DNA from: Copromyces sp. CBS 386.78
Taxonomy: Eukaryota > Ascomycota > Sordariomycetes > Sordariales > Sordariaceae
DNA length: 64,000 bases
Direction: 5' to 3'
NCBI GenBank assembly: GCA_030685235.1
Contig: MU839098.1
Span: forward strand, 186,001-250,000
This document shows, piece after piece, positions 49,436 to 60,256 of this stretch. The notes under the pieces are model-generated. The model had not been told where the DNA came from and made no database searches. It saw nothing but the letters and a program-made list of their open reading frames with translations. Within the stretch, counting starts at the first letter, position 1; each line of letters opens with the position of its first letter. The position numbers were made by a program, and so were the translations under genes.

Positions 49436-50077
49436 CCACGGGGCTCCCAAGCCGTTTCCTTCGCCTGACGAAAAAAGTCTTCCCGATCTCGGGAAGGATG
49501 TACTATATGAAAGGGATATGTACCTGTGGAGTTAATGTTCGGATTGTATGTCGAACAGGTAGACTAAGGATATGGGTTGGATACACGCGGGCTTCTTTCG
49601 TTAACAAACACTTCGACAGTGAAGAGGAATAAACGTCGCTTCGATTCCAATGACTTGTTGATTCATGTGAATGTGATCCTCGCAACTACCGCTCGTCTTT
49701 TTAGTTTCTTCGCTCAACGTCTATCCCACCCTCCGTCAACAAGATGGATGCAAATAGATGAGAGTAGTTCAAAACCACGGCCCAAGTAGAGGTAGACCAG
49801 AGCAGTGGCCCACTCAAGAAACAAAACTGCCTAGCATCAAATATCAGTTCGCCTGCCCAGAGCCAATGTATTTGTCATGCCCATGATGCCCGACATATCC
49901 ATAATGTCAAAGTTCTGCAGCCTCTTCCAGTACACTCGCTTGTTGACATTGACATCTAAAAGAGGGGTCGAAGGGGAAAAAAAAAAGAAACCAGTGAAAA
50001 AGTATTGTTTCAGCGCAAACCATAAAAATGAAAAAAGGAAATATATATATATATACCAAAGACTTCGTACAAGACTA
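49436..50077. other. Intergenic, no supported gene
   Basis: Contains the second member of the 48850/49640 repeat pair and a TA dinucleotide run at about 50041-50055. Nothing else recognised. Confidence 0.4.
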
Positions 50078-50809
50078 CTACATACGGGGAACGAGACGCA
50101 ACGCGATTCTTCTCATCAGCATGAACAATAGTATCCAATACACGACTGACAACAATGACAACAACAATAGTATGAACAACAACACAATTGGAAACAGAAT
50201 TGGATATTGTTCCAAGATGTTGAACATATTGGCAAGTACAACTGACGTTTGATCAATTACGACTGACAGTTGATCAAAGAGTTCTTGTTCGTGCCGACCG
50301 TGCCGGCGCCGGGGCCGGGCATGATTGTGAATTTCAAGTTGGACACCGGCCGGAGCGATAATGACTTGTTGGGGCGACTGGAGCGGGGCACGAGATCGAC
50401 CATCAGCCGCCGGATTAATATTGTCTTGTTGGCGTAGGGGATAGGTACGTAGACGACCACGGCCCACTGGATTGGTGTTGTCTTGTTGGGGCCGGGGCCG
50501 GGCACGAAGTTCATGTTGACCATCGGGCGCCGCATTGATATTGTCTTGTGGGATCCGGGGCAGGGCACGCGTATCACGTTGAACATCAGCCGCGGTAATA
50601 TTGGGGTTCGCTGGTGCTGACGCTGGCCCACTCCTTGGTCGCGGTGAACTTGTTGCTGTTGTTGCTTCCGTATATGGCGGCGGCGGACTTGTTGTCCATG
50701 GCGTGGTTGTGTTCATAGCTGGCGTTGCGTTCACAGCTGGCGTTGTGTTCGCATCTGGCGTTGTGTTTACGTTTGGTGCCTTGGTGGGATCCTCATCGTT
50801 GAGAGACAT
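50078..50809 (-). CDS. Repeat-rich PY-motif protein with C-terminal membrane anchor
   Basis: 243 codons, no intron, starting MSLNDEDPTKAPNVNTTP. The first 50 residues are Thr/Pro/Asn-rich with a short repeat (NTTPDANTTPAVNATPAMNT). A WW-domain ligand SPPPPY lies near residue 46. Residues ~72-165 form about four degenerate ~25-residue repeats of the type QQDNINPAADGR-R-PL. These are echoed at DNA level by repeated TTGTCTTGTTGG on the plus strand. Near the C-terminus a hydrophobic block (PILFPIVLLFILLLLSLLSVV, continuing YWILLFMLM) forms one or two membrane segments followed by a basic tail. A PPxY motif on a membrane protein is typical of adaptors for Rsp5/Nedd4 ubiquitin ligases; that role is inference. 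No family recognised. Confidence 0.55.
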   Translation of the reverse strand: MSLNDEDPTKAPNVNTTPDANTTPAVNATPAMNTTTPWTTSPPPPYTEATTATSSPRPRSGPASAPANPNITAADVQRDTRALPRIPQDNINAAPDGQHELRARPRPQQDNTNPVGRGRLRTYPLRQQDNINPAADGRSRAPLQSPQQVIIAPAGVQLEIHNHARPRRRHGRHEQELFDQLSVVIDQTSVVLANMFNILEQYPILFPIVLLFILLLLSLLSVVYWILLFMLMRRIALRLVPRM

Positions 50810-52476
50810 TTTCGGATCTGATGTTGATGTTGACGATGTAGTGGTGTCTTGATGGAGATGTCAGTTGAGCACCAGGGAGCGGGGTTAGACAGGGAGGTTT
50901 TGGAGAGTGAAGTACTCAACAACTATACCTAGAGACAGAATCGATGGGTTTGATGAGGTGAAGGATATGCTTTTGATGCTGTTGTTTGTTGTTAATGATA
51001 GCAAGATAGCAATGTTCAAAGAAGAACTCAAGTGTGCGGGAGAGGGATTGAAGAGAGACGAGACCAAAAGTTGATGATGTCTTTGATGGAAAACTTGCCT
51101 TGTCTGAAGCAACGGTTCTCTGATATGGCGGATGTGTGAGAATGGTTGGGCGTTCCTCATGGCTGCCATTGCAAGTAGGAAGTCTTGTTAGATCTTGCCG
51201 TTCCCTTTTCATTCCTGGCGGTGTTTCTTGTCCTTTCTCCCGGATGGTCTGTCCTGCCATAAGCCTGCGACGAGACTAATCTTTCCCAACTTTCGTCCTG
51301 TTGTTTTCGTTTACGCAGAGAGTCCCGCACATGATGAGCCACGCAACGTCAGAGATGTGAAAGACCACCAAAGCTCGAATCAATGAAGCAGTCTCCAGTT
51401 TGTTAGGAGTTGGTTCTTTGGGATGCGAAAACACCTTCTCTCTGGCAAAAAGATGGCGCTCGAGTAGTGGCTGTCATTATTACCCCAAAGGCATCCAGGT
51501 CTTCCATGCCGACAAACCCGCAGCATGGATCTGTTGTTTTGATGACACATTGGGCAGTACGCCCAAAAAATTGAATGAACGTCCGGAACAAAACGACGAG
51601 CATGATTGCGGTTGCTCGAAAGAAGCAAGATATATGACAAGAAAAAGCAAAAAGCTCGGCTGCCCAAACCTGGAGTTGAACTCGAGGCCAGCTGCAACCT
51701 ACGAAAATACCACGCACTTTCTGGCTACCAGCACACCTACCACGTTGGCTACTGGGAGTTATTGGAGAGTCCGAACCTTAGGCTTATATGTCCCGGTGAA
51801 GCTCCTGCCGTCGAAGCTGGGGCGCGCATGCTGGTATGATGGGACCTTCGGTACACATCTCAAGTGGAAAGAACGAGCCAGGACTCCACTAACCTTAAGG
51901 TAACATTTTGCACGCACAACATCATCGCCTTCGGTTTGTACCTTCTTCCAACCTCACCGCAGTAGGCAAATCACAGAGTAGCAGACACCTGTTGCCAAAA
52001 TCCCATCATTCAATCTTGCCAACATCTCAACGTCCTTGCATATCCCAATATTACAAAGGCACCAAATTGCCTAGGTAGTATCACTGATGATGCACGCCAT
52101 TTGTTTCTCGTCCAACACACACCAGACACTCGACACACATGAATGTCCAGGCCTGCAAAGCCACATTATGATTCCGCTACACGTGGTATGGCGGTCTGAT
52201 GCCAGCTGCATGTACCTGTAATGCAAGGTCACGACCACAATTTTCTGATTTTCTAAAAACAATTCGAAATTCTCATCCTGAGGCAGGTGCGCAATGCTGG
52301 CTACTCGTATTTAAACTCGATAGGTGAAGTGTGTGGCGAGTAAGCTGGTCCTGACCGCGACTTTGAACCTCTGGGTCAACGAGTCACGGAATTACCTGGA
52401 GGTGAAAGACATGGCAGAGGGAGCTTGGTCCAGGGGTCGATACCGGTAACCTGGGAGCCGGGCTCTAGAACCAAGG
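50810..52476. other. Intergenic, no supported gene
   Basis: Upstream of the PY-motif gene and up to the solo LTR. A frame at 51403-51903 is open but begins without ATG and shows no motif. A T-arm-like phrase near 51665 does not fold into a tRNA. Confidence 0.4.
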
Positions 52477-52481
52477 CATTG

Positions 52482-52823
52482 TGTCAGGACCGACCCTCCT
52501 CTAGGTCCGTACCTATCAAACCAACCCCTCTCTAGGTTTACACCTACCCCGCTTACTACTTAGGAGGAAAGTATTATCTATATAGATAGAAGGAGTCTAC
52601 TGAAGCTAGGGAAGGAAAGTTAAATTTAAAAGGAAGCTATAAATTCAAATAAGGAGGTCGGTAACCTAAACAAGCCTAACAGGAAGGATGGATCAGGGCG
52701 GTTTACCTATATTTAAGACCGGCCTCCCCAGGCCTTTAGAAGTTCCAAATTTCCTCCTCATCTCCATCATCTTCTTCTCCAATCAATGAAATTCCATTAG
52801 TCAAAGCCTTCTTTTCCCTGACA
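52482..52823 (+). mobile_element. Solo LTR, 342 bp
   Basis: Begins TGTCAGGACCGACC and ends TTCCCTGACA, so the termini form the inverted repeat TGTCAGG/CCTGACA with the canonical TG...CA of LTRs. A perfect 5-bp direct duplication CATTG flanks it (52477-52481 and 52824-52828). It contains a TATA-like TATATTTAAG near 52710. No internal retroelement sequence adjoins it, which indicates recombination between two LTRs. It is not the LTR found at 24225 or 36759. RIP is slight. Confidence 0.85.
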
Positions 52824-52828
52824 CATTG

Positions 52829-53712
52829 CGTGGGAAGCATGCATGCAAGAGGGTTTGGGTTTCGGCATGTGCCTTAGGGCTTGGGTCAGAAAGAGGAGGA
52901 GATCAAATACCTTAAGGGTTGGGAAGGCCCCACGCAAAACACAACTGCATTACCACAACGACACCGAAAACATCGAATACAACAACCACCATAAACACGA
53001 CACGGTCATCTGGGGGCACCGCAACTACGAAGTCACAGCGGAGGCGTCTTCTGGGGGTTGGCACGGGCGTGCAACACATCGTCGGCAACGTTGCCAAGTT
53101 CACGGACAAGAGGACCATACACGTCAGGGCTTCAGTTCACTACGAAGACCGCAACAGCTATACTCTCTTGGCCGAATCATCGAAGCCAGTATTGGCGCCC
53201 ACAAATCCGCCTCATCCCCGTTCTAGGCCATAGCCTCATATCCCACGGCAGACGACTAGAACATGAACTGCCACCTCTACCTTGCATCCTCAGCCAACCG
53301 CCCACCCCCGGCCTCCACTTTTGGGACGTCCCGGCTTCTAATTAAGTCTCTTTGTATCATCGCTGGCTCGACGACATCTACCGGCACTTTTGTTCTTTCG
53401 TTCATCACCTTGCCTTAAACCACAACCACCATGGATGGAACCATCCCTTGTTTACGCTTGATCCCACACACTCTGATTCCATCACATATTCAGCAAGAGC
53501 TTGAAGCGCAGGACGCAATCTTTTTCGATCCTTTTCCATAGGATACCCGACATCGTTGGCTGCAACATCCGTTACCGAGATCGAACCGGCCTAGTCCTTC
53601 CACGATCCAACCAACGGAGAAACAGAACAACCTGATCAGAGATACAATTCGTACTCACATTCTTCCAACGCCGGTCTAAGAGCCAGTCACGCCTTCGCCG
53701 GGCATAACCAAC
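52829..53712. other. Leader region of the next gene
   Basis: It contains a 36-codon upstream frame (53431-53541, MDGTIPCLRLIPHTLIPSH...), which could act as a uORF for the gene at 53713. No other support for a gene here. Confidence 0.35.
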
Positions 53713-55770
53713 ATGCCTAACCACGAAAAACTTCGTTCGGCACAGCCGGCTCCCCAGGCCGGACTGCTGCCCGCGGCCGAGATATTTTCCGCCCCCTTCC
53801 CCGTCTATGATCTAGTAGCCCCACCGGACGAAAGACCCGAGATCCCCGTTAACGAATATCCCTTCGATACCCTCCCGACTCCTACTGACTTCAATTCCCG
53901 GTCACTCGACGAGCAATTAAAAACGCTTCCCAGCCCCATCAGCATCTGGCGTGGCATGAAATACCCGCTCAACTGGAAATCCTGCTATAGTCTGACGGCA
54001 TGGACTTTTCCTTACTCCATCTCCGGGGTTAAAAACATTACGAATGAAGAGGAATGCAAGAAGCTTTTGAAAAGCGGATTCCTGACGTTCCCAGCTGCCT
54101 ATGAGTTTAACAACACTTTGGCGAAGATGTATGCGAGGTTGAAGACCCTAACCTCTGCTGAAATGCAGCAAAGTGGACATGGAGAGGCACTCAACCATGT
54201 ACAGAGGACAGCAAGCAACACTGCAGCATCAGGACCGCAACAACCCACTCCAGTAGCCCAGCTGGATACTCAGTGGACACAAATCGAACACTCCTTGCTT
54301 AAACAAATCTCACGCGTCACACATCATAGCATCAACATCGGCGATCAGATGGCAGAAGACCTTCAACGAGTGGTATCTCAAATCGACGACTTTGTCCGAG
54401 GAGCCAAGAGCCGGTTTGAGGAGATCCAGGCTCTTGTGTCCAAGTTTTCGGCCGCCGTGGAGAACTCAAAGGGCAACGCCCCGGCCTCAGCCGAAAATTC
54501 GCGTGCCCAATCAGCCCAGGGTACAAAAATCTACCAGTTGCTCTCAGAACGCTATATCCTGGGCTTTCTCAGAGTCTTGGTCCCCTTGTTTACCAACCAC
54601 CCGACGATGGACACCACAGAAGCATTGCTGATGCTTCGCATTGAGGGGTGTAAACGGGAATGGATCCCGTCCCTGACGAGGATGTTGAAGGTTGCTTTTG
54701 GTGGAAATCCTGAGGCTGAGTGGAATCAATGCGAGTATCTTCAACGTCAGCCTCGTATCCGGGGGCTGTGGCTGTGTTGGCAGCTGGTGACGTCGGGGAA
54801 CGAGTGGGCAATTCATGCCATTGCTGATCCGACGAGTATCCTGAACGGGGTCAGTACCTCTAGTTTGAAGGTTTATCTGATGCCCACGGGGCCGGAGGGG
54901 AAAGGGTGGGAAGTGTTATCGGCTATAGCCACACCGCTGGATGTATATTTTGACCCAGGGCATATTCACCGTATGGCTATGGAACTGGTCATGACATGTG
55001 ACTCGCGCTTGGTGAAAAGTGGAAGTGGTCAGCAGTCGGGTGGCTATTACGGCAGCAGCCAGAACAGCAGCAGCCCAACAGCAGCAACCACAACACCAGC
55101 AACCACGACACCAGCACGAGCAACCACACCAGAAGCAACCACAGCAGCTTGCAAGCAAAGCAACCACAACCACAGTAGCAACTACCCTTCGCCTTATATC
55201 AGCTCGTTTCAGATGAACCCCATGGCGAACACTGGTAACTACTGCCAGCAACCGCAGCATTTTGGAAATAGTTATGGGTTTGGATACACTCCGCCCCAGG
55301 TTCCGTCCCCGAATGGGCACAACCACAACCGCCCTCGGACCAATAGTCACGACGGCCCAAGTGGATGTGGATGTGGTGCCAAATACGGATGTGGACATGC
55401 AAGCGGAAGTGGAAGTCAGAAGCGAGTTCGAGAGGACGAGTACGCTTTGCCTCAGACGCCTCAGGGACCGCCGCTGGACCCGAACAGGTACCTAGCTACC
55501 CCCGCTCTGACCAATTTTTACGGCGGTTCAGATGAGAATACACCCAAGGGACAGCCGTCGACCGGGTACATGTTTATCCCCGCTCTAACGAATGGTTACA
55601 GCGGTTCAGATGAGAACACGCCCCAGGGACGACCGCCGCTGAACGTGAACTTGTTTACTCCCGCTGTGACGAATGGTCACGGCGGCGGTTCAGGTGGAAA
55701 CGGAAGTGGTCCTCGGAAAAGACAACAGACCGAAAGTGACAGACAACGTATGTTGAAAGCACGTCGATAG
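53713..55770 (+). CDS. Large low-complexity orphan protein, C-terminally truncated by TAG
   Basis: 685 codons, no intron, start MPNHEKLRSAQPAPQAG. Residues ~60-160 look globular (SIWRGMKYPLNWKSCYSLTA, FLTFPAAYEFNNTLAKMYAR). A helical middle (EDLQRVVSQIDDFVRGAKSR) and a second globular region around 270-410 (FLRVLVPLFTNHPTMDTTEA) follow. The rest is disordered: Thr/Pro/Ala runs, Asn/His/Ser-rich sequence, a CGCGAKYGCGHASGSGS stretch, then three repeats of about 24 residues built on PALTN-Y-GSDENTP-G. The frame continues without another stop for 52 codons past the TAG at 55768-55770, with composition like the rest, ending TQDGGLIPVTN at 55929. I recognise no family. Confidence 0.65.
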   Translation: MPNHEKLRSAQPAPQAGLLPAAEIFSAPFPVYDLVAPPDERPEIPVNEYPFDTLPTPTDFNSRSLDEQLKTLPSPISIWRGMKYPLNWKSCYSLTAWTFPYSISGVKNITNEEECKKLLKSGFLTFPAAYEFNNTLAKMYARLKTLTSAEMQQSGHGEALNHVQRTASNTAASGPQQPTPVAQLDTQWTQIEHSLLKQISRVTHHSINIGDQMAEDLQRVVSQIDDFVRGAKSRFEEIQALVSKFSAAVENSKGNAPASAENSRAQSAQGTKIYQLLSERYILGFLRVLVPLFTNHPTMDTTEALLMLRIEGCKREWIPSLTRMLKVAFGGNPEAEWNQCEYLQRQPRIRGLWLCWQLVTSGNEWAIHAIADPTSILNGVSTSSLKVYLMPTGPEGKGWEVLSAIATPLDVYFDPGHIHRMAMELVMTCDSRLVKSGSGQQSGGYYGSSQNSSSPTAATTTPATTTPARATTPEATTAACKQSNHNHSSNYPSPYISSFQMNPMANTGNYCQQPQHFGNSYGFGYTPPQVPSPNGHNHNRPRTNSHDGPSGCGCGAKYGCGHASGSGSQKRVREDEYALPQTPQGPPLDPNRYLATPALTNFYGGSDENTPKGQPSTGYMFIPALTNGYSGSDENTPQGRPPLNVNLFTPAVTNGHGGGSGGNGSGPRKRQQTESDRQRMLKARR

Positions 55771-55929
55771 GAGGCGACATGGAAGCAACATTCTGCTCAG
55801 GGGCTGCCGCCGCCGCCGAACAGTTTGTCCAGTACACAACCCCCTCTGATGGATGCACGAGCGGCCCAAATGGAAGTCCGAAAGGTCATCTACACTCAGG
55901 ATGGAGGATTGATACCAGTGACTAACTGA
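55771..55929 (+). other. In-frame coding-like extension beyond the TAG stop
   Basis: 52 codons in the same frame as 53713-55770, ending at TGA 55927-55929. Residues such as GLPPPPNSLSSTQPPLMDAR and QMEVRKVIYTQDGG look like genuine protein. The simplest reading is CAG to TAG, a C to T change in CpA context, that removed an older C-terminus. Stop readthrough is an alternative, but the context TAG-GAG is not the well-known UGA-CUA readthrough signal. Confidence 0.55.
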
Positions 55930-57358
55930 CGCTTTGATGTTGGCTATGGAGTGGTATAACATGACGAGCGGATCTTGGATAAGGTAAACTTTCCAAGGGG
56001 AATATGGCTATTACCGTACTGGAAACGAATTAGCGCTTAGTGTTTATCATTAATTTTTTTACGTACATCAAACACTGCTCAGATTACAAGTACCGTACAA
56101 AAGCGTGGTTTTACTACTCTAGTTAGCTGATTTTTATATACACAATTACACACCAACATTCCGCCTTTGATTGGGTAGTAACTGTCTTTGAGCATCTGAG
56201 TCTTTGGGCCTTTGAGCTTTTGAGCGTTTGATTTGAGAGATTCTGCAACACGCATTTGCCGGTGTTATTCTTATCGTTTAGTAAGATGTCGAAAATCTAC
56301 CACCACTGACTGCAGCGTGAGACCAATCAAGTATGTCAAAAATGACTGTCCCGACCCTCTCTCGGCCGAGTGTCCACGTCTTGCCTTCGCTCATCGATCC
56401 CCAGTCTCATTTGTTTACATTCCGAGCTTGCCCCTGACTAATGTCTTGGCGTTGAATCGACACTAGCGGGGCCGGGAACACGGGGGGCTAATCTAAAGGA
56501 CAGGATGGCATGAGACAGGATGAGTGCTTGATGGCATGAATTTGGATTAAGCATCTTCCTTCGATCATCCTGAGGTCTCATCATGATCTCGGCACCCGGT
56601 AGACGAAATTGACCAGAACGAATGGCTGATTTGGACACTCACTCAGGCTTGGCACCTTCCTTGTGAACAACCTTGCGAAAAAGTTGTAAGGAGCGACAAT
56701 GAACACTTCCGTTGGTGAGTTTGTTCCTGCTAGGAGCAATTACTTCCAATTAATCCAAGGCCATCCTGAACACACCACTGACCGAATGCAACTTTCTGTC
56801 CAAGACTAACAGACTAATGACATTCACCGATCATTTGATGTCTTCTGCTCTAGTTTGCGCAAAGAATGAATGGCAGCAGGAGCGAAGGAGTGCTCCTTGA
56901 TGAGTGGAGACCGCGGTCGCGCCGCGGTCCCTCGTTAGGTAATTTACGGGCAACGCTTCCTAACTCTCCATGGTGGGAAGGTCCAGGTGGCCACCGCCCG
57001 ATGGCGACAGTCGAACGGAAGGAGCATCCAAGCGAAGTTTTCCTCAACTTCTCGAAGGTAGGTAGGTAGGTAAGACGGACGGGGGAAGGCATGTGTCGGC
57101 AAGATTAGTGGGGAGGAGGGAAGGAGAGGTCTGTGAAAAATGAGGGGTTTGTCGAGGGCGGTTTTGGGAGTTCTTTCCCATTCACCCCCTTCCCTAGATG
57201 GATGTTTGATAAAGGTCCCATTCCCCCCAGGTTGACAATTTTGCTTCCTTCCTTTGCTGCTTGTTTCACTTCTTCTGCTGTCTCGGCATCAATAAAGACG
57301 TGAATGCAGCGAAATGCACCCTTTGGCACTGAGCTGATGCGACCATGCGGCCTTCTAG
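55930..57358. other. Intergenic, no supported gene
   Basis: Contains a GC-rich inverted repeat GACCGCGG-TCGCG-CCGCGGTC (56909-56929) and a (GGTA)n run at about 57057-57071. A minus-strand 74-codon frame at 57105-57329 has a protein-like look but nothing corroborates it. Confidence 0.4.
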
Positions 57359-57763
57359 TTCTTCTTCGCTTATCACGAGTGCAACGACCTCTGCCGCCGG
57401 CTCCAGCTGAGGAGCACCGGGGCGATGTTCATGGGCGGCATAAAAGAGTTCCAGGGCCAATTCAGAGATTGGTGGCCTAGTCAGTGGCAGGACAGCCGTC
57501 TTTACGGCTTCGAGCCGGCGGTTTGCTGCTCGAACAAGCTGTGTGGGAAGATGTTGACCCGGTTCCAGGCGGTGCTCTCGGAGCGTTCAGCTTTCCCTGG
57601 ATATCGCTGGTGCGACGAGTGTTTGCCGCAGTTGGAAAAGTCCAATATGACGCGGATTTGTTGTCGTCCGGGCAGGCTTTACCACCTGTTTGAGTGTTGG
57701 AACTTCATTTATGAATCTCAGGGCAAAGGGATCCCGCGTCAATGTCCCGAGCATGACGAGTAG
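57359..57763 (+). CDS. Small Cys-rich protein, 3' exon of an incomplete gene model
   Basis: From the ATG at 57425 the frame gives 112 residues. I think the exon starts earlier. A splice acceptor CCTTCTAG ends at 57358, a CTGAT branch-like site lies just upstream, and translation from there reads FFFAYHECNDLCRRLQLRST into the ATG segment. The 5' exon was not found. Eight to ten Cys (AVCCSNKLCGKM, YRWCDECLPQL, RICCRPGRLYH, LFECWNF, and PRQCPEHDE at the end) in CxxC-like spacing suggest a zinc-binding fold. Trp and aromatic residues are abundant (FRDWWPSQWQDSRLYGFEP). Family unknown. The stop at 57761-57763 is secure; the start is not. Confidence 0.5.
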   Translation, partial: FFFAYHECNDLCRRLQLRSTGAMFMGGIKEFQGQFRDWWPSQWQDSRLYGFEPAVCCSNKLCGKMLTRFQAVLSERSAFPGYRWCDECLPQLEKSNMTRICCRPGRLYHLFECWNFIYESQGKGIPRQCPEHDE

Positions 57764-58647
57764 GGTGCTTTGGCCGAGCTTGTTTTCGCTACCTCTGTCT
57801 AAGCCTGTTCGGTTTGGAAATAGTAATCCTGTTGGTGGAGAAGGATTTTAACAGACTGTTAAGACAGAGTAGCTAAGGTCATGTCATGTAGAGTACAACT
57901 TATACGGTTTGTTTTGTCCAAGATGGTGATTTCAATGTCGAATGATGAATACAGTCGTCCAGGGTTATATGTGGAGGGTTATGTGTAAAGAAAATGCCCA
58001 GGATCCCCAAGCAGTGGCCCAACAGAAAGTTGTTAAGCTCCCCGCTCTCCACTCTTTCCCGCCCGCCCGTTGGCCCACTCATCGACTGGAGAGTCTCCAT
58101 CTTGGCATTTCCAACTTGTTGGCGAGTGTCGAACTGATGATTGAAGCTGATGAAACGCGGACGCGTTGAAGAAGTGATAACTCGCAGTATCACGCATAAA
58201 ATGAGCAACAAGGCAGGTGATCACTAGAAACACGTCGCATAATGTTTCATTTTTCTCCAATTTGTGTTCAGCCAAGAGCTCGTGGTACCGTGTAAGGTAG
58301 TGGCAGATAACGTCCGTGCTTTTTCCTCAGCTCGGGTCGGTTAGCTCACAAGTTTACAGGGGATCCATCCAACACACGTCACTACCGACAGGGCTCCCGC
58401 CCACACACCGGGCCCTTCTACCGCCCAGCACCCACAGCTTCAAGCTCAGCAGAGGTATCTTGTCCAAAACAACAACACCATTGAGCTGGAGCTTCATCTG
58501 CCATCTCATTCCACCCTTAGCCAACGCAAACGCAATATCATTACCAGCACACGCATAATCGCATCATCATTGCGACCATTCTGATACCAGACACCATTGA
58601 CCAAGTATCACGTTGCGACCCCCGAGATATCACCACAGACAGCAAAC
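57764..58647. other. Intergenic and leader of the next gene
   Basis: The last ~300 bases before 58648 are CA-rich with few ATGs, as in fungal 5' leaders. No other gene. Confidence 0.45.
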
Positions 58648-60256
58648 ATGTCGGGCACCACCAACAGCTGGCTCGCGAGGCAGCGCAAGTCGGATTTGGT
58701 TGAGTTGGCGAGAGAGGTCGGTGTCACTGGGTATGTTAACATGTTGTTCTTATGGGTCATGACAATGGTCTTGTTTTGTTTACTTTTTTTGGATATTCGC
58801 TTTGCGCCTGTCGCGCGTGCCCACTCCACGCAAGGCTGAGCTTGCCTTCCCATGTTCTCCCCTTTCCATGTTCCAGTCTCAAGCGAGCAGACATTTCTTG
58901 GTGATGCATTCGATTGTACCTCCCCAGGAACCTCCCCGCGCCGGCGTGCCGCATCCCGCCTCGCGTACCTGACTCCTTTGTTGACATTCCATCCCGTTTT
59001 TTGTGATCCCCAATCACCGACTGCGCCAACCCTTTGGACATCCATACAATGCCTTTCATCGGAGCTATGTACTAACAAAACATGCAGCCTTGATGGTCTG
59101 AAGAAGAACGATATCGAACAACAGCTCGACAACTTCCTTTCCCAGAACGCGAACCGCTTCTCCTCCGATTCGCGCTTCACTTCCTACTTCAACAGCCGCG
59201 CTCGCCAGTCGCCCATCAAGCGCGAAAGTGATGTGACCCCCAACCGAGTCCCCAGGCGGAGGACCACAAACAAGGTTGAGGTCGAGATCCCTGCTGCTGC
59301 TACCATCGAAGAGTAAGCCTCCGGTCTCTACCCAGAAAATACAGAGCAACAAACTGACAAACATCCCTTCCAGATCTGACTCCATGCCATCCACCACCTC
59401 CTCATCTCCAGAACCCGAGACTAAGCAAGCTCCCGCGCCCTCGGAAGTGCTTCAAGCCGCCGCCCAAGTAACTCAAGAGGCTCTTGTCTCTACCGCCCAG
59501 TCTGCCGTCCAAAACGTCCAGAACCCTGGCCACGCGCTCTCACGACTCAACAACACCTTCTCCTCCTCCACCCTACACCTGCCCGCTTCGCAAGCCGAGC
59601 TCGCGCAAGTGGTCGAGTCCGGCACCCTCGCCGTGCGCAACCGCGTCTCGGACCTCTACCAAAAGTCCGGCATCCACGACAAGGCCGAGACCGTCCGCGA
59701 GTCTCTCTCCACCGTCAACAGCGTCGCCGTCGCCGTCGCCGCCTTCGAGCTCTACTTCCTCCGCAAGGAAGTCATCCCCGACCGCTACGCCTTCACCATC
59801 CCCGCCGCCAAGCTCCTCGGCGGCATGCTCGGCTGGGACGAGTGTCCCATCTACGTGCCGGACATGTTCGCTCTGGTAACCGCCGGGTTCTGGATCCCCG
59901 CTTTGGTGTGGACTACCACCAGCTTGATCCTCCCCTCGCTGTTTGGCTACTTCTTTAACTTGAGCGTGGCGCACTCAAATTCGTTCTCGACCAACTCCGG
60001 CCCAACGACTAGGAGACAGAGCAGGGAGTTGAGCAAGCGGGAGCCCGAGTACGCGGTTGATCCCGTGACGTTCTCGATTGTCAAGGCATTGATCACCTAT
60101 GTGGTGTATGCCCAGGGCGTGACGTTCGGTGGGTGGTTGGATGCTGATGCTGTGGCGAGGATCAATGGTGCGTTGTACAGTGGGTGGAAGGGCGTGTTGG
60201 TTGGCGCGGCGGTGACTGGTGTCGCGGGTGTTTATGATGCTGTGCTGAGGAAGTAA
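58648..60256 (+). CDS. SAP/HeH-like N-terminus, multi-pass membrane protein
   Basis: Three exons (58648-58730, 59088-59312, 59374-60256) join to 396 codons. The 357-base first intron has a perfect TACTAAC branch site near 59069 and acceptor TGCAG; the second intron is 61 bases. The N-terminal ~45 residues (WLARQRKSDLVELAREVGVT, GLDGLKKNDIEQQLDNFL) resemble a SAP/HeH helix-extended loop-helix, a fold used for DNA binding in nuclear-envelope and chromatin proteins. A basic/Ser-rich linker with PRRRTTNKVEVEI follows, then an Ala/Gln helix, then several hydrophobic segments (FALVTAGFWIPALVWTTT, LILPSLFGYFF, FSIVKALITYVVYAQG, GVLVGAAVTGVAGVYDAVL). This layout suggests an inner-nuclear-membrane or ER protein; that is inference. 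It converges with the AidB-like gene. Confidence 0.8.

Noticed and set aside
51650..51730. Phrase CTGGAGTTGAACTCGAGG resembling a tRNA T arm
   Set aside because: The stem has mismatches and a 9-base loop, and no acceptor or D arm is present around it.
51400..51903. Plus-strand frame of 167 codons
   Set aside because: Starts at a non-ATG codon, lacks motifs, and overlaps an equally open minus-strand frame.
56909..56929. GC-rich inverted repeat GACCGCGG...CCGCGGTC
   Set aside because: Perfect 8-base arms, but isolated and with no adjacent gene or terminator context. May be chance.
57105..57329. Minus-strand frame of 74 codons (MPKGAFRCIHVFIDAETAEE...)
   Set aside because: Protein-like in part but short, with no family resemblance and lying in the probable intron or leader of the gene at 57359.
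59484..59974. Long frames on both strands inside the SAP-like gene
   Set aside because: They are shadows of the GC-rich exon 3 of the gene at 58648-60256.
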